DNA of 9,688 nt, from contig JAJDDH010000021.1 in the NCBI GenBank assembly GCA_029260415.1, positions 1-9,688 of the forward strand, read 5' to 3'. This document shows positions 1 to 7,071 of this stretch, in pieces. Both the position numbers and the translations under genes were made by a program. Source of the DNA: Phycisphaerales bacterium (GTDB taxonomy: Bacteria; Planctomycetota; Phycisphaerae; Phycisphaerales; UBA1924). How positions within the stretch are numbered: position 1 is the first letter of the stretch; each line of letters opens with the position of its first letter. Below the pieces are notes generated by a model. That model was not told the origin of the DNA, ran no database searches, and saw only the letters and a program-made list of their open reading frames with translations.

Positions 1-450
1 AATGCCGATCACTCGCTCAACGCCACCGCACTGGTCAACGAGGCCTACATCAAGGTCCTCGGCGGCGAGAACGTTGACTTCGAAAACCGCAGGCATCTCT
101 ACGGGGCCTTCGCAAGGGCCATGCAGGAAGCCCTGATCGACTCTGCACGCCGCAGGAATACGAAGAAACGTGGAGGCGACCGCGACCGAATACCACTGGA
201 CGCGATCGATCCGCCAGCGGCGATGCGGTTCGCGGAGCCCGTGGAACTCGGTCGTCTACTGCCCGAACTGCAAGAAGCCGATCCTCGAGCCGCAGAGGTG
301 GTCCGCTTTAAGTGCTTCCTCGATCTGGGCACGGAAGAGATCGCTGCGATCTTGGGCACGACCTCACGCACGGTTCAGCGGGACTGGCTGTACGCCAAGG
401 CATTTCTCCGCAAGGCATTGGCCTACGAGGACTTAGAAGAAGCGAAATAG
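1..450 (+). CDS. ECF-type RNA polymerase sigma factor, 5'-truncated by window edge
   Basis: The reading frame is open from base 1 to the TAG at 448-450 and gives 149 visible residues; family members are about 180-190 residues, so roughly 35-40 N-terminal residues lie outside. Visible residues 4-20 (HSLNATALVNEAYIKVL) match the region 2 signature of the planctomycete/acidobacterial ECF family (Pfam Sigma70_ECF, TIGRFAM Sig-70_X6 type). They are followed by the typical ENRRHLYGAFARAM stretch, the basic linker RRRNTKKRGG (50-59) and the PLDAID segment. Region 4 is at about 98-140, with a helix-turn-helix around TEEIAAILGTTSRTVQRDW that would read the -35 element. The internal ATG at 121 is not the start, because the conserved region 2 lies upstream of it. 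The protein should direct RNA polymerase to a specific promoter set in the cytoplasm. No anti-sigma gene is visible; the next gene is a Ser/Thr kinase, the usual partner of this sigma type. Confidence 0.93.
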   Translation, partial: NADHSLNATALVNEAYIKVLGGENVDFENRRHLYGAFARAMQEALIDSARRRNTKKRGGDRDRIPLDAIDPPAAMRFAEPVELGRLLPELQEADPRAAEVVRFKCFLDLGTEEIAAILGTTSRTVQRDWLYAKAFLRKALAYEDLEEAK

Positions 451-508
451 TCCTTCAATCGGTGTCGCGACTGATCAGGATTCTCGCATGTACTTGTGGC
501 CGGCTGCT

Positions 509-527
509 CTTGCGAGAGGTTCGCAAG
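509..527 (+). other. Perfect 7-bp hairpin in the sigma-kinase spacer
   Basis: CTTGCGA (509-515) and TCGCAAG (521-527) are exact reverse complements around a 5-base loop, GAGGT. It lies in the 122-base gap between the sigma factor and kinase genes. No T-run follows, so it is not a standard intrinsic terminator. It could be an attenuating or mRNA-stabilising stem, or a binding site, or chance. The rest of the gap shows nothing else I can name. Confidence 0.3.
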
Positions 528-561
528 CTCGAGTTGAGGGTCATAGGAATCGCTGTGCGTT

Positions 562-565
562 AGGA
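562..565 (+). promoter_or_regulatory. Shine-Dalgarno site and limiting stop for the kinase start
   Basis: AGGA at 562-565 lies 7 bases before the ATG at 573. A TAG in the same frame at 561-563 means translation cannot start further upstream than 564, which fixes 573 as the kinase start. Confidence 0.6.
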
Positions 566-572
566 TTTCAGA

Positions 573-2990
573 ATGCCTACCCCGGAGCAGATCAGATCGC
601 TTTTCGACCGTGCTATGGACGTTCCCGCCGCAGACCGCGAGTCCTTCGTGCGGGCCGAGGCGGGGTCAGATGAATCGCTCGCCTCCAAGGTAATAGCGCT
701 TCTGACCCATGCGGACGCGGAGACGGCACACTTCGTTCCCGCTCGTAGCGATCGCCGATCAACAATCCCTGAGAACATCGGGCCCTTCAAAGTCATTGGT
801 GTGCTGGGCGAGGGCGGGTTTGGCGTGGTCTTCGAGGCCGAACAGCTACGACCGCACCGGCGTGTGGCGATCAAGCTCATCAAGGCGGGGATGGACTCGC
901 GGTCGGTTATCGCGCGGTTCGAGGCCGAGCGTCAGGCGCTGGCCGTGATGGACCACCCGTGCATCGCCAAAGTGTTCGATGGGGGGATGACAGGCGCTGA
1001 GCACCCTCACCCTGGACTGCCGTATTTCGTGATGGAGCTGGTCAAGGGCGAGCCCATCACGGACCACTGCGACCGCCAGCGTCTGAGCATTGAGCAGCGG
1101 ATCCGTCTGATGGCCCGAGTATGCGATGCAGTCCAGCACGCCCACACGAAGGGCGTAATTCACCGCGACATCAAACCCTCAAACGTCCTCGTCGGCTACG
1201 ACGAGCACGGTGAGGCGTCGCCCAAGGTTATCGATTTCGGCATCGCCAAGGCCCTCAACCAACGTTTGAGCGAGCAAACCCTCGTAACCGAACGTGGCGC
1301 CATCCTCGGCACCCCCGAGTACATGGCTCCCGAGCAGGCCGAGCTGACCGGGACCGACATCGATACCCGCGCCGACGTCTACTCGCTCGGCGTGTTGCTC
1401 TACGAACTCCTCACCGGGGTGCGCCCGTATGACATGGCCAAGCGAGCGCTTGCTGAGATTCAGCGGATCATCTGCGAGGAGGACCCACCCAAGCCGAGCA
1501 CTCGCCTGACAGGCCTGGGTGAGAGTGCGAGCGAAGTGGCGGTGCGCCGTCGCCAGACCGTGCACTCGCTCGCGGGTCTGCTCAGGCGTGAGCTGGAGTG
1601 GATCCCGCTCAAGGCGATGCGCAAGGACCGGACCGAGCGGTACCGCTCCGCCGCCGATCTGGGCGACGACCTGGAGCACTACCTCAGGGGCGAGCCGCTG
1701 ATCGCTGGGCCCGTGTCGAAGGTCTACCGCGCTCGCAAGTTCGTCAAGTTGCACCGGGTGGGCTTGCTCACGACCGGGTTGATCGCGGCCACGCTGGTCA
1801 CGGCGACGGGTGTGAGCGTCTTGCAGGCGGTACGTGCGACCCGCGCCGAGAACGCCGAGCGGGCACAACGCCTGACGCTCGACGAGGTGGATCGGTTCAT
1901 CAACGAGGACCTGCTGGCGGTCGGCGGGCTTGGCCTCGGCGCCGACACCCGTCTCGTTGACGTGTATGATAGCACGACGGGATCGGGGCGCCTTGACAGT
2001 CTGGAGCCGCAAGTCGGCGGGCGGATTCGCCGGACGATCGGTCTGGGCTACGAGCAGCTCGGGAAACTGTCAAAGGCGCGGGACCAGCTTCTCTTGGCGC
2101 GGAGTACGCTCGGCGCCAACCCCGAGTCCAATGCACGCGAGCTTCTACAGGCAGACATCGCCCTGGCGCGGATTCGATGGCGCCTTGATGGAGAGACCGA
2201 GGGTACGCTCGCGGACCTCGACGGCGTACTCGATCGCGCCCGCTCGCTGCTCGGCCAGGATGATCGTGTCACGCTGCAGGTGGAGCGCGAGATCGCCAGC
2301 GTTCACAAGCAGGCCCAGAGATTCGCCGAGGCGGTCCGCCGATACACCGAGACCCTCAAACGCCAGACCGACGCCCTCGGGGCAGATGACCCCGACACGC
2401 TGGTCACGAAGTACAACCTCGCGCTCGCTTCGCAGAAAGCGGGAGACACGGAGGGCGCTCTCGAGATGCTCCGATCCGTGCACGAGGCCCGCGTCCGCGT
2501 GCTGGGCGAGGACCGTCTGCCGACGATCAATGCTCAGAACGAGGTGGCGGCGATGCTCAACCGGCTCGGGCGACTGGACCAGGCGGATGAGGAGTACGAG
2601 AGGTTGTTACCTCTCCAACGCGACAGACTCGGCCCCGGTCACTGGCGGGTCGTCGAGACTCGCGCGAACTACGGGCGATTGCTCCAGAAGCTTGATCGGC
2701 ACACGGAGGCATCGGAGCAGTTTGCCCTCGCGCTGAACGGGGCGGGACCAGCGGCGCCTGAGCCGGGGTTCCGCGCCCACGAACGATGGGGGCCAGCGAA
2801 TGCCGCGACGGTGACGGTATCGCGATGGTTGGTCGAGTCGCTGGCGGCTGACGGGCGGTGTGATGAGGCGATCAGCGAGTTCGAGCGAGCCGCGGCGCTG
2901 CTCGAGGGCGAACTGGGGCCGGAGCACGAGAGCACACAGGAGTTCATTGAGCGGCGCGGAGCGCTTCTCGCATCGTGCGAGGACGAATGA
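573..2990 (+). CDS. Transmembrane Ser/Thr protein kinase with C-terminal TPR repeats
   Basis: 805 residues. Residues 7-56 are the helical N-terminal segment common in planctomycete kinases of this class. The Hanks-type kinase domain runs from about 70 to 370: glycine loop GEGGFG (79-84), VAIK lysine K101, alpha-C glutamate E119, catalytic HRDIKPSN (197-204, D199, N204), metal-binding DFG (221-223) and APE (252-254). All key residues are present, so it should be active. A hydrophobic stretch at about 396-420 is the probable single membrane span, leaving the kinase in the cytoplasm. The C-terminal part (about 490-790) holds TPR repeats of the 42-residue, kinesin-light-chain kind: LG motifs occur at 561, 603, 645 and 687, exactly 42 apart, with a further LGPEH at 781-785. 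These should bind a partner or signal. It lies 122 bases after the sigma gene and 67 bases before the first secreted paralogue, so it could control the sigma factor, the array, or both; that is inference. Confidence 0.95.
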   Translation: MPTPEQIRSLFDRAMDVPAADRESFVRAEAGSDESLASKVIALLTHADAETAHFVPARSDRRSTIPENIGPFKVIGVLGEGGFGVVFEAEQLRPHRRVAIKLIKAGMDSRSVIARFEAERQALAVMDHPCIAKVFDGGMTGAEHPHPGLPYFVMELVKGEPITDHCDRQRLSIEQRIRLMARVCDAVQHAHTKGVIHRDIKPSNVLVGYDEHGEASPKVIDFGIAKALNQRLSEQTLVTERGAILGTPEYMAPEQAELTGTDIDTRADVYSLGVLLYELLTGVRPYDMAKRALAEIQRIICEEDPPKPSTRLTGLGESASEVAVRRRQTVHSLAGLLRRELEWIPLKAMRKDRTERYRSAADLGDDLEHYLRGEPLIAGPVSKVYRARKFVKLHRVGLLTTGLIAATLVTATGVSVLQAVRATRAENAERAQRLTLDEVDRFINEDLLAVGGLGLGADTRLVDVYDSTTGSGRLDSLEPQVGGRIRRTIGLGYEQLGKLSKARDQLLLARSTLGANPESNARELLQADIALARIRWRLDGETEGTLADLDGVLDRARSLLGQDDRVTLQVEREIASVHKQAQRFAEAVRRYTETLKRQTDALGADDPDTLVTKYNLALASQKAGDTEGALEMLRSVHEARVRVLGEDRLPTINAQNEVAAMLNRLGRLDQADEEYERLLPLQRDRLGPGHWRVVETRANYGRLLQKLDRHTEASEQFALALNGAGPAAPEPGFRAHERWGPANAATVTVSRWLVESLAADGRCDEAISEFERAAALLEGELGPEHESTQEFIERRGALLASCEDE

Positions 2991-3057
2991 GCGTGATCCT
3001 TGGTCTGAGACTTGCTCGATCGTATTCTGATTTGAACCGCTGACAGGGAGGAATGGC

Positions 3058-4287
3058 ATGCGACGATTCTGGGCATTCTTGACGATGATGACGATCTGCT
3101 CGACCGCGGCCGGCGGGGGTGGCAACGAGTTTATTGAGGTCTTGATCGAGGGCGGCGTCGTCGAGATGTCCGTTACGGTTGACCCGCCCGACGGTTCTCC
3201 CGTGACCGGGGTCGAACAGTTTGCGGTGAACAATACTAATGCGTTTGAGTACTTCGCCTTCGAAGCGAGCGATGCCGGTGGCAGTGCCATGTTTTCACTC
3301 TCGCACGGAGTTGCATCACTCGCCATCACGATCGAGCAGGGCGCCGCCCAGTCGGGCCCCGAACTCGGGGCCACCGTCAGCGTGCGCGTAGCCACAATCG
3401 ACCCGATTATCGTGCGTTTGCTCGACTACGTTGCGTTCGACCTCTACGAGGGAGTGGGCTCGTTGGACCCTATCAGCGGGGCAATCAACGGCAACACGAT
3501 GTGCCCGGGTACCTATGCAATCACGCTCAACGAGACTCTTGAACTTGAAGAGTTTGAGTACAGCGCAGGGCAGTTGGAGGACTTTAGGCTAGAGCTTTAC
3601 CCGCCCCAAGATTCCGAAGTACGGTTCACCGGCGGAGGCAGCGCATTTGTTGATGGAAACTCGATGGACGATCAGGGAAACAAGGACAACGCATTCGAGG
3701 AGGCCTGGATCGAGGGCGGCACATTCTCTGTGAATGGATGCACCAGCAGCGGGCTGGTTGATGGCGACGCCCAGTCCAGCGGAGAGATCTCCAACCACGG
3801 CAACGGTTCGTTCGAAGTTAGAATCGACGCCGAAGCGATGGCGACTCAGGACGAGGGGTACGCCGGCTCGTGCTCTATCGGCACGTTCGGCGATTCAATC
3901 ATTCTTGACCTGGAGAAGCCCAAGGCGTTCTCTATCGACAGCTCGGGAAACGGCTCGATCAGCCTGACACCGATAACCGGGAGCATTGACGGCGCCATGT
4001 TGAGCGCGGGGCAATATGCGATCAGCTTCAACGTCTCCGCCTCAATCGTGGCTGGTGAGACGAGCGCGGTCGGGTCCATCGACTGGACGCTTTCCCTCCG
4101 CTCCCCCGCCTGCAGCGGGGCTGACCTGGCCCTCCCCTCGGGGCTGCTCGACTTCTCCGACGTCGTCGCCTTCCTCGGGGCATATGGAGCGAGCGAGCCC
4201 AGTGCGGACCTGGGGCCGCCCTTCGGTGTGTGGGACTTTTCCGATGTAGTGGCCTTCTTGGGAGCGTTTGGTGCCGGTTGCCCCTGA
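3058..4287 (+). CDS. Secreted GC-type dockerin protein, paralogue A
   Basis: 409 residues. The start is supported by GGGAGG at 3046-3051, 6 bases before the ATG, and by agreement with paralogue C, which shares 18 identical bases (GGCATGCGACGATTCTGG) across the start. Residues 1 to about 18-20 form a short signal peptide (MRR, hydrophobic core, small residues), so the protein should be exported. Residues about 21-350 are a domain I do not recognise, rich in alternating beta-type patterns and acidic residues. It contains two related segments, about 115-166 and 279-334. Residues 352-409 are two dockerin-like repeats (DLALPSGLLDFSD and DLGPPFGVWDFSD) between C352 and the terminal GCP; this resembles the GC-type dockerin of Phycisphaerae proteins, which is thought to anchor or dock them. 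Mature cysteines are C149, C228, C272, C352 and C408, the set shared by all copies. It begins 67 bases after the kinase stop. Confidence 0.92.
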   Translation: MRRFWAFLTMMTICSTAAGGGGNEFIEVLIEGGVVEMSVTVDPPDGSPVTGVEQFAVNNTNAFEYFAFEASDAGGSAMFSLSHGVASLAITIEQGAAQSGPELGATVSVRVATIDPIIVRLLDYVAFDLYEGVGSLDPISGAINGNTMCPGTYAITLNETLELEEFEYSAGQLEDFRLELYPPQDSEVRFTGGGSAFVDGNSMDDQGNKDNAFEEAWIEGGTFSVNGCTSSGLVDGDAQSSGEISNHGNGSFEVRIDAEAMATQDEGYAGSCSIGTFGDSIILDLEKPKAFSIDSSGNGSISLTPITGSIDGAMLSAGQYAISFNVSASIVAGETSAVGSIDWTLSLRSPACSGADLALPSGLLDFSDVVAFLGAYGASEPSADLGPPFGVWDFSDVVAFLGAFGAGCP

Positions 4288-4386
4288 GGATCTCCCGCAG
4301 TACGGGTCCTTTGGAGCTCGTGGGACCGTTGAATCGGGCCCGCTCGCACCGGTACGTTGCCGGCTCGCGGCGGTGGGCCACGTCTT

Positions 4387-4394
4387 GGGAGGAG
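4387..4394 (+). promoter_or_regulatory. Shine-Dalgarno site fixing the start of paralogue B
   Basis: GGGAGGAG lies 8 bases before the ATG at 4403. The frame stays open upstream to a TTG at 4268 that overlaps the end of paralogue A. Only the 4403 start puts the signal peptide at the N-terminus and lines up with the other copies, so the 45 extra codons are rejected. Confidence 0.8.
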
Positions 4395-4402
4395 TTGGTG
4401 CG

Positions 4403-5647
4403 ATGCGACATGTCCTGCTTGGCCTGCTGCTGCTGATCGGGTCTCCCGCGTTGGCAGGGGACTTCAACCCGATCGAGATAGTGATCGAGGGCGGGATGGC
4501 CGAGGTGGTGATCGAGCTTGACCCGCCCGACGCCCCGGCGTTTAGCGAGACGTTCCACATCCCACTGCAGGGGCAGGGGTTCAACGAGGAAGTGAGCTTC
4601 GGTGACGCTAACGCTGGGGCCGGCGTCCAGCTCTTCTTGGAGGTCCGGGATTTCGAGCCGACCAGCAGCATCGATTTCGCAATCCTCTATGACGCGGGAC
4701 AGTCGTCCGACGCCGGCTACCGCGTTGAGGCGCGCGTCCGTAGCATCGAACCCTTGCGCTTCCGCTTGCTCGAGACCGCCCGGTACGACTTCTTCTTCGC
4801 CGACGGCTCGCTCGATATCGTCCCGATCTCTGGGGCGTTTGATGGCAATGAGATGTGCGCCGGGACGTCTGCCATTGCCTTCGACGAGATCTTCACGCTC
4901 TTCCCGGGTGAACCGTTTGTCCAGGGTGATCGCACGCTGGGCATCACGCTCGAGCAGCCCGACACGCCCGAAGTCGCATTCGTCTCGACCAGCTCGGGCG
5001 ACCTGCGCGTCGAGGGCGTCTCGACCGACGATGAGGACAACGAGAGTAGCTCGTTTAACCCGGGGTCGATAGAGCCCGGCTCGTTCGTCGCCATCGAGTG
5101 CACCAGCTCCGGGCTTGTGGACGGCGCGTCCAATGCTGCGGGAGAGGTTTTCAGCCAGGGCAACGGCGTCTACACCGTCACGGTTATCGCTGACTCGATC
5201 GCGACCCAGCCAGCCGGCTACCAGGGCTCGTGCTTCATTGGCGCCATTGCCGACGGCGTCGTCCTCGAACTAGCCAAGCCAAAGGCGTTTATCACAGTTC
5301 GATCGGGCGAAGGCTCCATCGCCCTGAGCCCGATCACGGGCTCCATCCAGGGCTCGCTGCTCTCACCGGGGAGGTACGCCATTGGCTTCAACGCCTCGGC
5401 TTTTCTCTCTCCGGGCCAGACATCCAACACGTCGACCATCGACTGGACGCTGGAACTACGCCCGCCCCCGTGCAGTGCCGCGGATCTGGCCAACCCTTCG
5501 GGCGTGTTGGACTTCTCCGACGTCACCGCGTACTTGACAGCGCTTGGCGTCATGGACCCGATGGCCGACTTGGCGCCGCCGATGGGTGTTTACGACTTCA
5601 CCGACGTGCTCGCGTTCCTTACCCACTTCGCGTCGGGATGCCCGTGA
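4403..5647 (+). CDS. Secreted GC-type dockerin protein, paralogue B (most divergent copy)
   Basis: 414 residues from the ATG at 4403. Residues 1-18 are a textbook signal peptide with a leucine-rich core and an ALA cleavage motif before G19-D20; it differs from the MRRFW-type leaders of A and C. The unrecognised domain spans about 20-352 with the same landmarks as its neighbours: a shortened MCAGTS form of the CPGTY motif (C152), ECTSSGLVDG (C233), GSCFIG (C277), KPKAF and DWTLELR. Its internal duplication lies at about 116-170 and 284-339. The tail from C357 has repeats DLANPSGVLDFSD and DLAPPMGVYDFTD and ends SGCP. By eye it departs most from the other copies, especially at residues 40-110 and 160-230, and it has the longest upstream spacer in the array (115 bases), so it may be an older copy. 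Its exact function is unknown; export and docking are inferred from signal peptide and tail. Confidence 0.9.
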   Translation: MRHVLLGLLLLIGSPALAGDFNPIEIVIEGGMAEVVIELDPPDAPAFSETFHIPLQGQGFNEEVSFGDANAGAGVQLFLEVRDFEPTSSIDFAILYDAGQSSDAGYRVEARVRSIEPLRFRLLETARYDFFFADGSLDIVPISGAFDGNEMCAGTSAIAFDEIFTLFPGEPFVQGDRTLGITLEQPDTPEVAFVSTSSGDLRVEGVSTDDEDNESSSFNPGSIEPGSFVAIECTSSGLVDGASNAAGEVFSQGNGVYTVTVIADSIATQPAGYQGSCFIGAIADGVVLELAKPKAFITVRSGEGSIALSPITGSIQGSLLSPGRYAIGFNASAFLSPGQTSNTSTIDWTLELRPPPCSAADLANPSGVLDFSDVTAYLTALGVMDPMADLAPPMGVYDFTDVLAFLTHFASGCP

Positions 5648-5742
5648 GCGCGGCAAGGGTCGTGCGATGACGAGTAAGTCGGCCTTGGATGGAACTCTGA
5701 CAGTCGATACGCTCGCCTGAGAGGCTGACACGAGAGGACGGC

Positions 5743-6987
5743 ATGCGACGATTCTGGACCATCGTGACGGTGTTGATAGCGACCTGCTCGACGGCGTTCA
5801 CGGGCGGCGGCAACGAGTTCATCGAAGTGCTGATCGAGGGCGGGATCGTTGAGATCTCCGTCACGCTCGACCCGCCCGACGGGCCCCCAACCTCGCAGTC
5901 CATGCAGTTTCCTGTCGGCGCCAACGGCGTGCAGGAGTTCTACAGATTCGAAGATGCCAACGCCGAGGGCGAGGGCTATGTCGAGCTCTTGGTCAGCGAG
6001 AACACGTCGTCATCGACGCTGGATCTCTTCCTCGACCTCGGCGCTGATCAGTCGGAGTTCGGGTACGAGGTCACCGTGCGAGTACGCACGGCTGAGCCGA
6101 TTGTCTTTCGTCTGCTTGACGAGGTCGAAGCCAGCGTCAGCGGAGGTGGAGACTTCCTCTCGCTAGACCCCATCAGCGGAATGTTCGACGGCTTCCGGAT
6201 GTGCCCTGGCACGTACGCCATCACGTTCGACGAGTCGCTCGTGCTTGAGGAGTTTGATGCCCACACGACCGGTGGCGCCGGCATGTCGGTCCAGCTGAAC
6301 GACTCGTTCGACCAGGAGGTCCGGTTCACGGGCGCCGGCGACCTGAGCGTCAGCGGGAACTCAACGGACGACCAGGGCAACAAGAACAACGCGTTCGCCG
6401 CGGGCACGATCGACAACAGCTCATTCACCGCGAAAGGGTGCACCAGCAGCGGTCTGGTGGACGGCGACGCCCAGGCCTCGGGCCAGATTTCCGATGGGGG
6501 CAACGGGAGCTACACCGTCAGCGTGGTCGCCAACGCCATCGCGACGCAGCCCGCCGGGTACGCCGGCGCGTGCTTCATCGGGGTGTTCGGCGAAGCGATC
6601 GTCCTCGACCTGGAGAAGCCGAAGGCGTTCACCATCTCCGGCTCGGGAAACGGCGCGTTCGGCGTGACTCCGATGACGGGCAGCATCGATGGCGACACGA
6701 TGGGCGCGGGACGGTACCGCATCAACTTCAACGCCTCGGCACAGATCGAGGCCGGCCAGACCAGCGCGGCAAGCTCAGTTGATTGGACGCTCTCGCTCCG
6801 CACGCCCGGCTGCAGCGGGGCTGACCTGGCCCCGCCCTCGGGCATGCTCGACTTCTCCGACGTGATCGCGTTCCTGTCCGCGTTTGGCGCCAGCGACCCG
6901 AGCGCAGACCTGGCGGCGCCGACCGGTGTGTGGGACTTCACCGATGTCCTCGCATTCCTCACGCTCTTCGGGGCGGGGTGCCCGTGA
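5743..6987 (+). CDS. Secreted GC-type dockerin protein, paralogue C
   Basis: 414 residues. A purine-rich GAGAGGA at 5732-5738 precedes the ATG at a suitable distance. The leader MRRFW...CSTAFTGGG closely resembles that of A but lacks a clear AXA site, so the cleavage point near residues 18-20 is uncertain. The large domain (about 21-352) carries C154 (MCPGTY), C233 (GCTSSGLVDGDAQ) and C277 (GACFIG). Its two halves repeat a segment, best seen at 118-172 and 284-339: an EPIV/EAIV start, a P-x-[ST]-G turn, a DG pair and a G-x-Y strand. The dockerin tail from C357 has DLAPPSGMLDFSD and DLAAPTGVWDFTD and ends AGCP. The mature protein is strongly acidic: I count about 54 Asp plus Glu against 13 Lys plus Arg. 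At residues 199-250 it is the copy closest to paralogue E. The function of the large domain is unknown. Confidence 0.92.
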   Translation: MRRFWTIVTVLIATCSTAFTGGGNEFIEVLIEGGIVEISVTLDPPDGPPTSQSMQFPVGANGVQEFYRFEDANAEGEGYVELLVSENTSSSTLDLFLDLGADQSEFGYEVTVRVRTAEPIVFRLLDEVEASVSGGGDFLSLDPISGMFDGFRMCPGTYAITFDESLVLEEFDAHTTGGAGMSVQLNDSFDQEVRFTGAGDLSVSGNSTDDQGNKNNAFAAGTIDNSSFTAKGCTSSGLVDGDAQASGQISDGGNGSYTVSVVANAIATQPAGYAGACFIGVFGEAIVLDLEKPKAFTISGSGNGAFGVTPMTGSIDGDTMGAGRYRINFNASAQIEAGQTSAASSVDWTLSLRTPGCSGADLAPPSGMLDFSDVIAFLSAFGASDPSADLAAPTGVWDFTDVLAFLTLFGAGCP

Positions 6988-7060
6988 GGTGCGGTCAGCA
7001 AGGAGATAGGCTCTTTGTGTGTGGCGCGTCGTTCGATGAGATTACATTTAGAAGCAGACA

Positions 7061-7066
7061 AGGGGA
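7061..7066 (+). promoter_or_regulatory. Shine-Dalgarno site fixing the start of paralogue D
   Basis: AGGGGA lies 5 bases before the ATG at 7072, which places the MRRIW leader at the N-terminus as in the sister genes. The frame is also open from a TTG at 7015, which has its own AAGGAG at 7000-7005, 9 bases upstream. That start would add 19 mainly polar residues ahead of the signal peptide and is less likely, but it is not fully excluded. Confidence 0.7.
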
Positions 7067-7071
7067 AGATC

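Noticed and set aside
1179..2012. Long open frame on the - strand (277 codons) opposite the kinase gene
   Set aside because: Its product is rich in Arg, His, Gln and Leu with no motif I recognise, and it lies opposite a clearly conserved kinase domain. Such antisense frames are expected in GC-rich genes.
1930..2736. 268-codon + strand frame inside the kinase gene
   Set aside because: Arg/Ser-rich out-of-frame translation of the TPR region; the kinase frame explains this DNA.
3058..3120. Lipoprotein signal in A, C and D because of a Cys near the end of the leader
   Set aside because: The residue before the Cys is Ile, Thr or Leu, not the Gly, Ala or Ser a lipobox needs, and B and E have no Cys there.
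2607..3395. Open frame on the - strand spanning the kinase-A junction
   Set aside because: It crosses two well-supported + strand genes and shows no family motif or credible start signal.
4302..4329. Possible terminator after paralogue A (ACGG-G-TCC pairing with GGACCGT)
   Set aside because: The 7-bp stem needs a bulged base, has a 13-base loop and is not followed by a T-run.
4268..4402. Extension of paralogue B to an upstream TTG
   Set aside because: It would bury the signal peptide 45 residues inside the protein and overlap the end of A; the strong Shine-Dalgarno at 4387-4394 supports the ATG at 4403.
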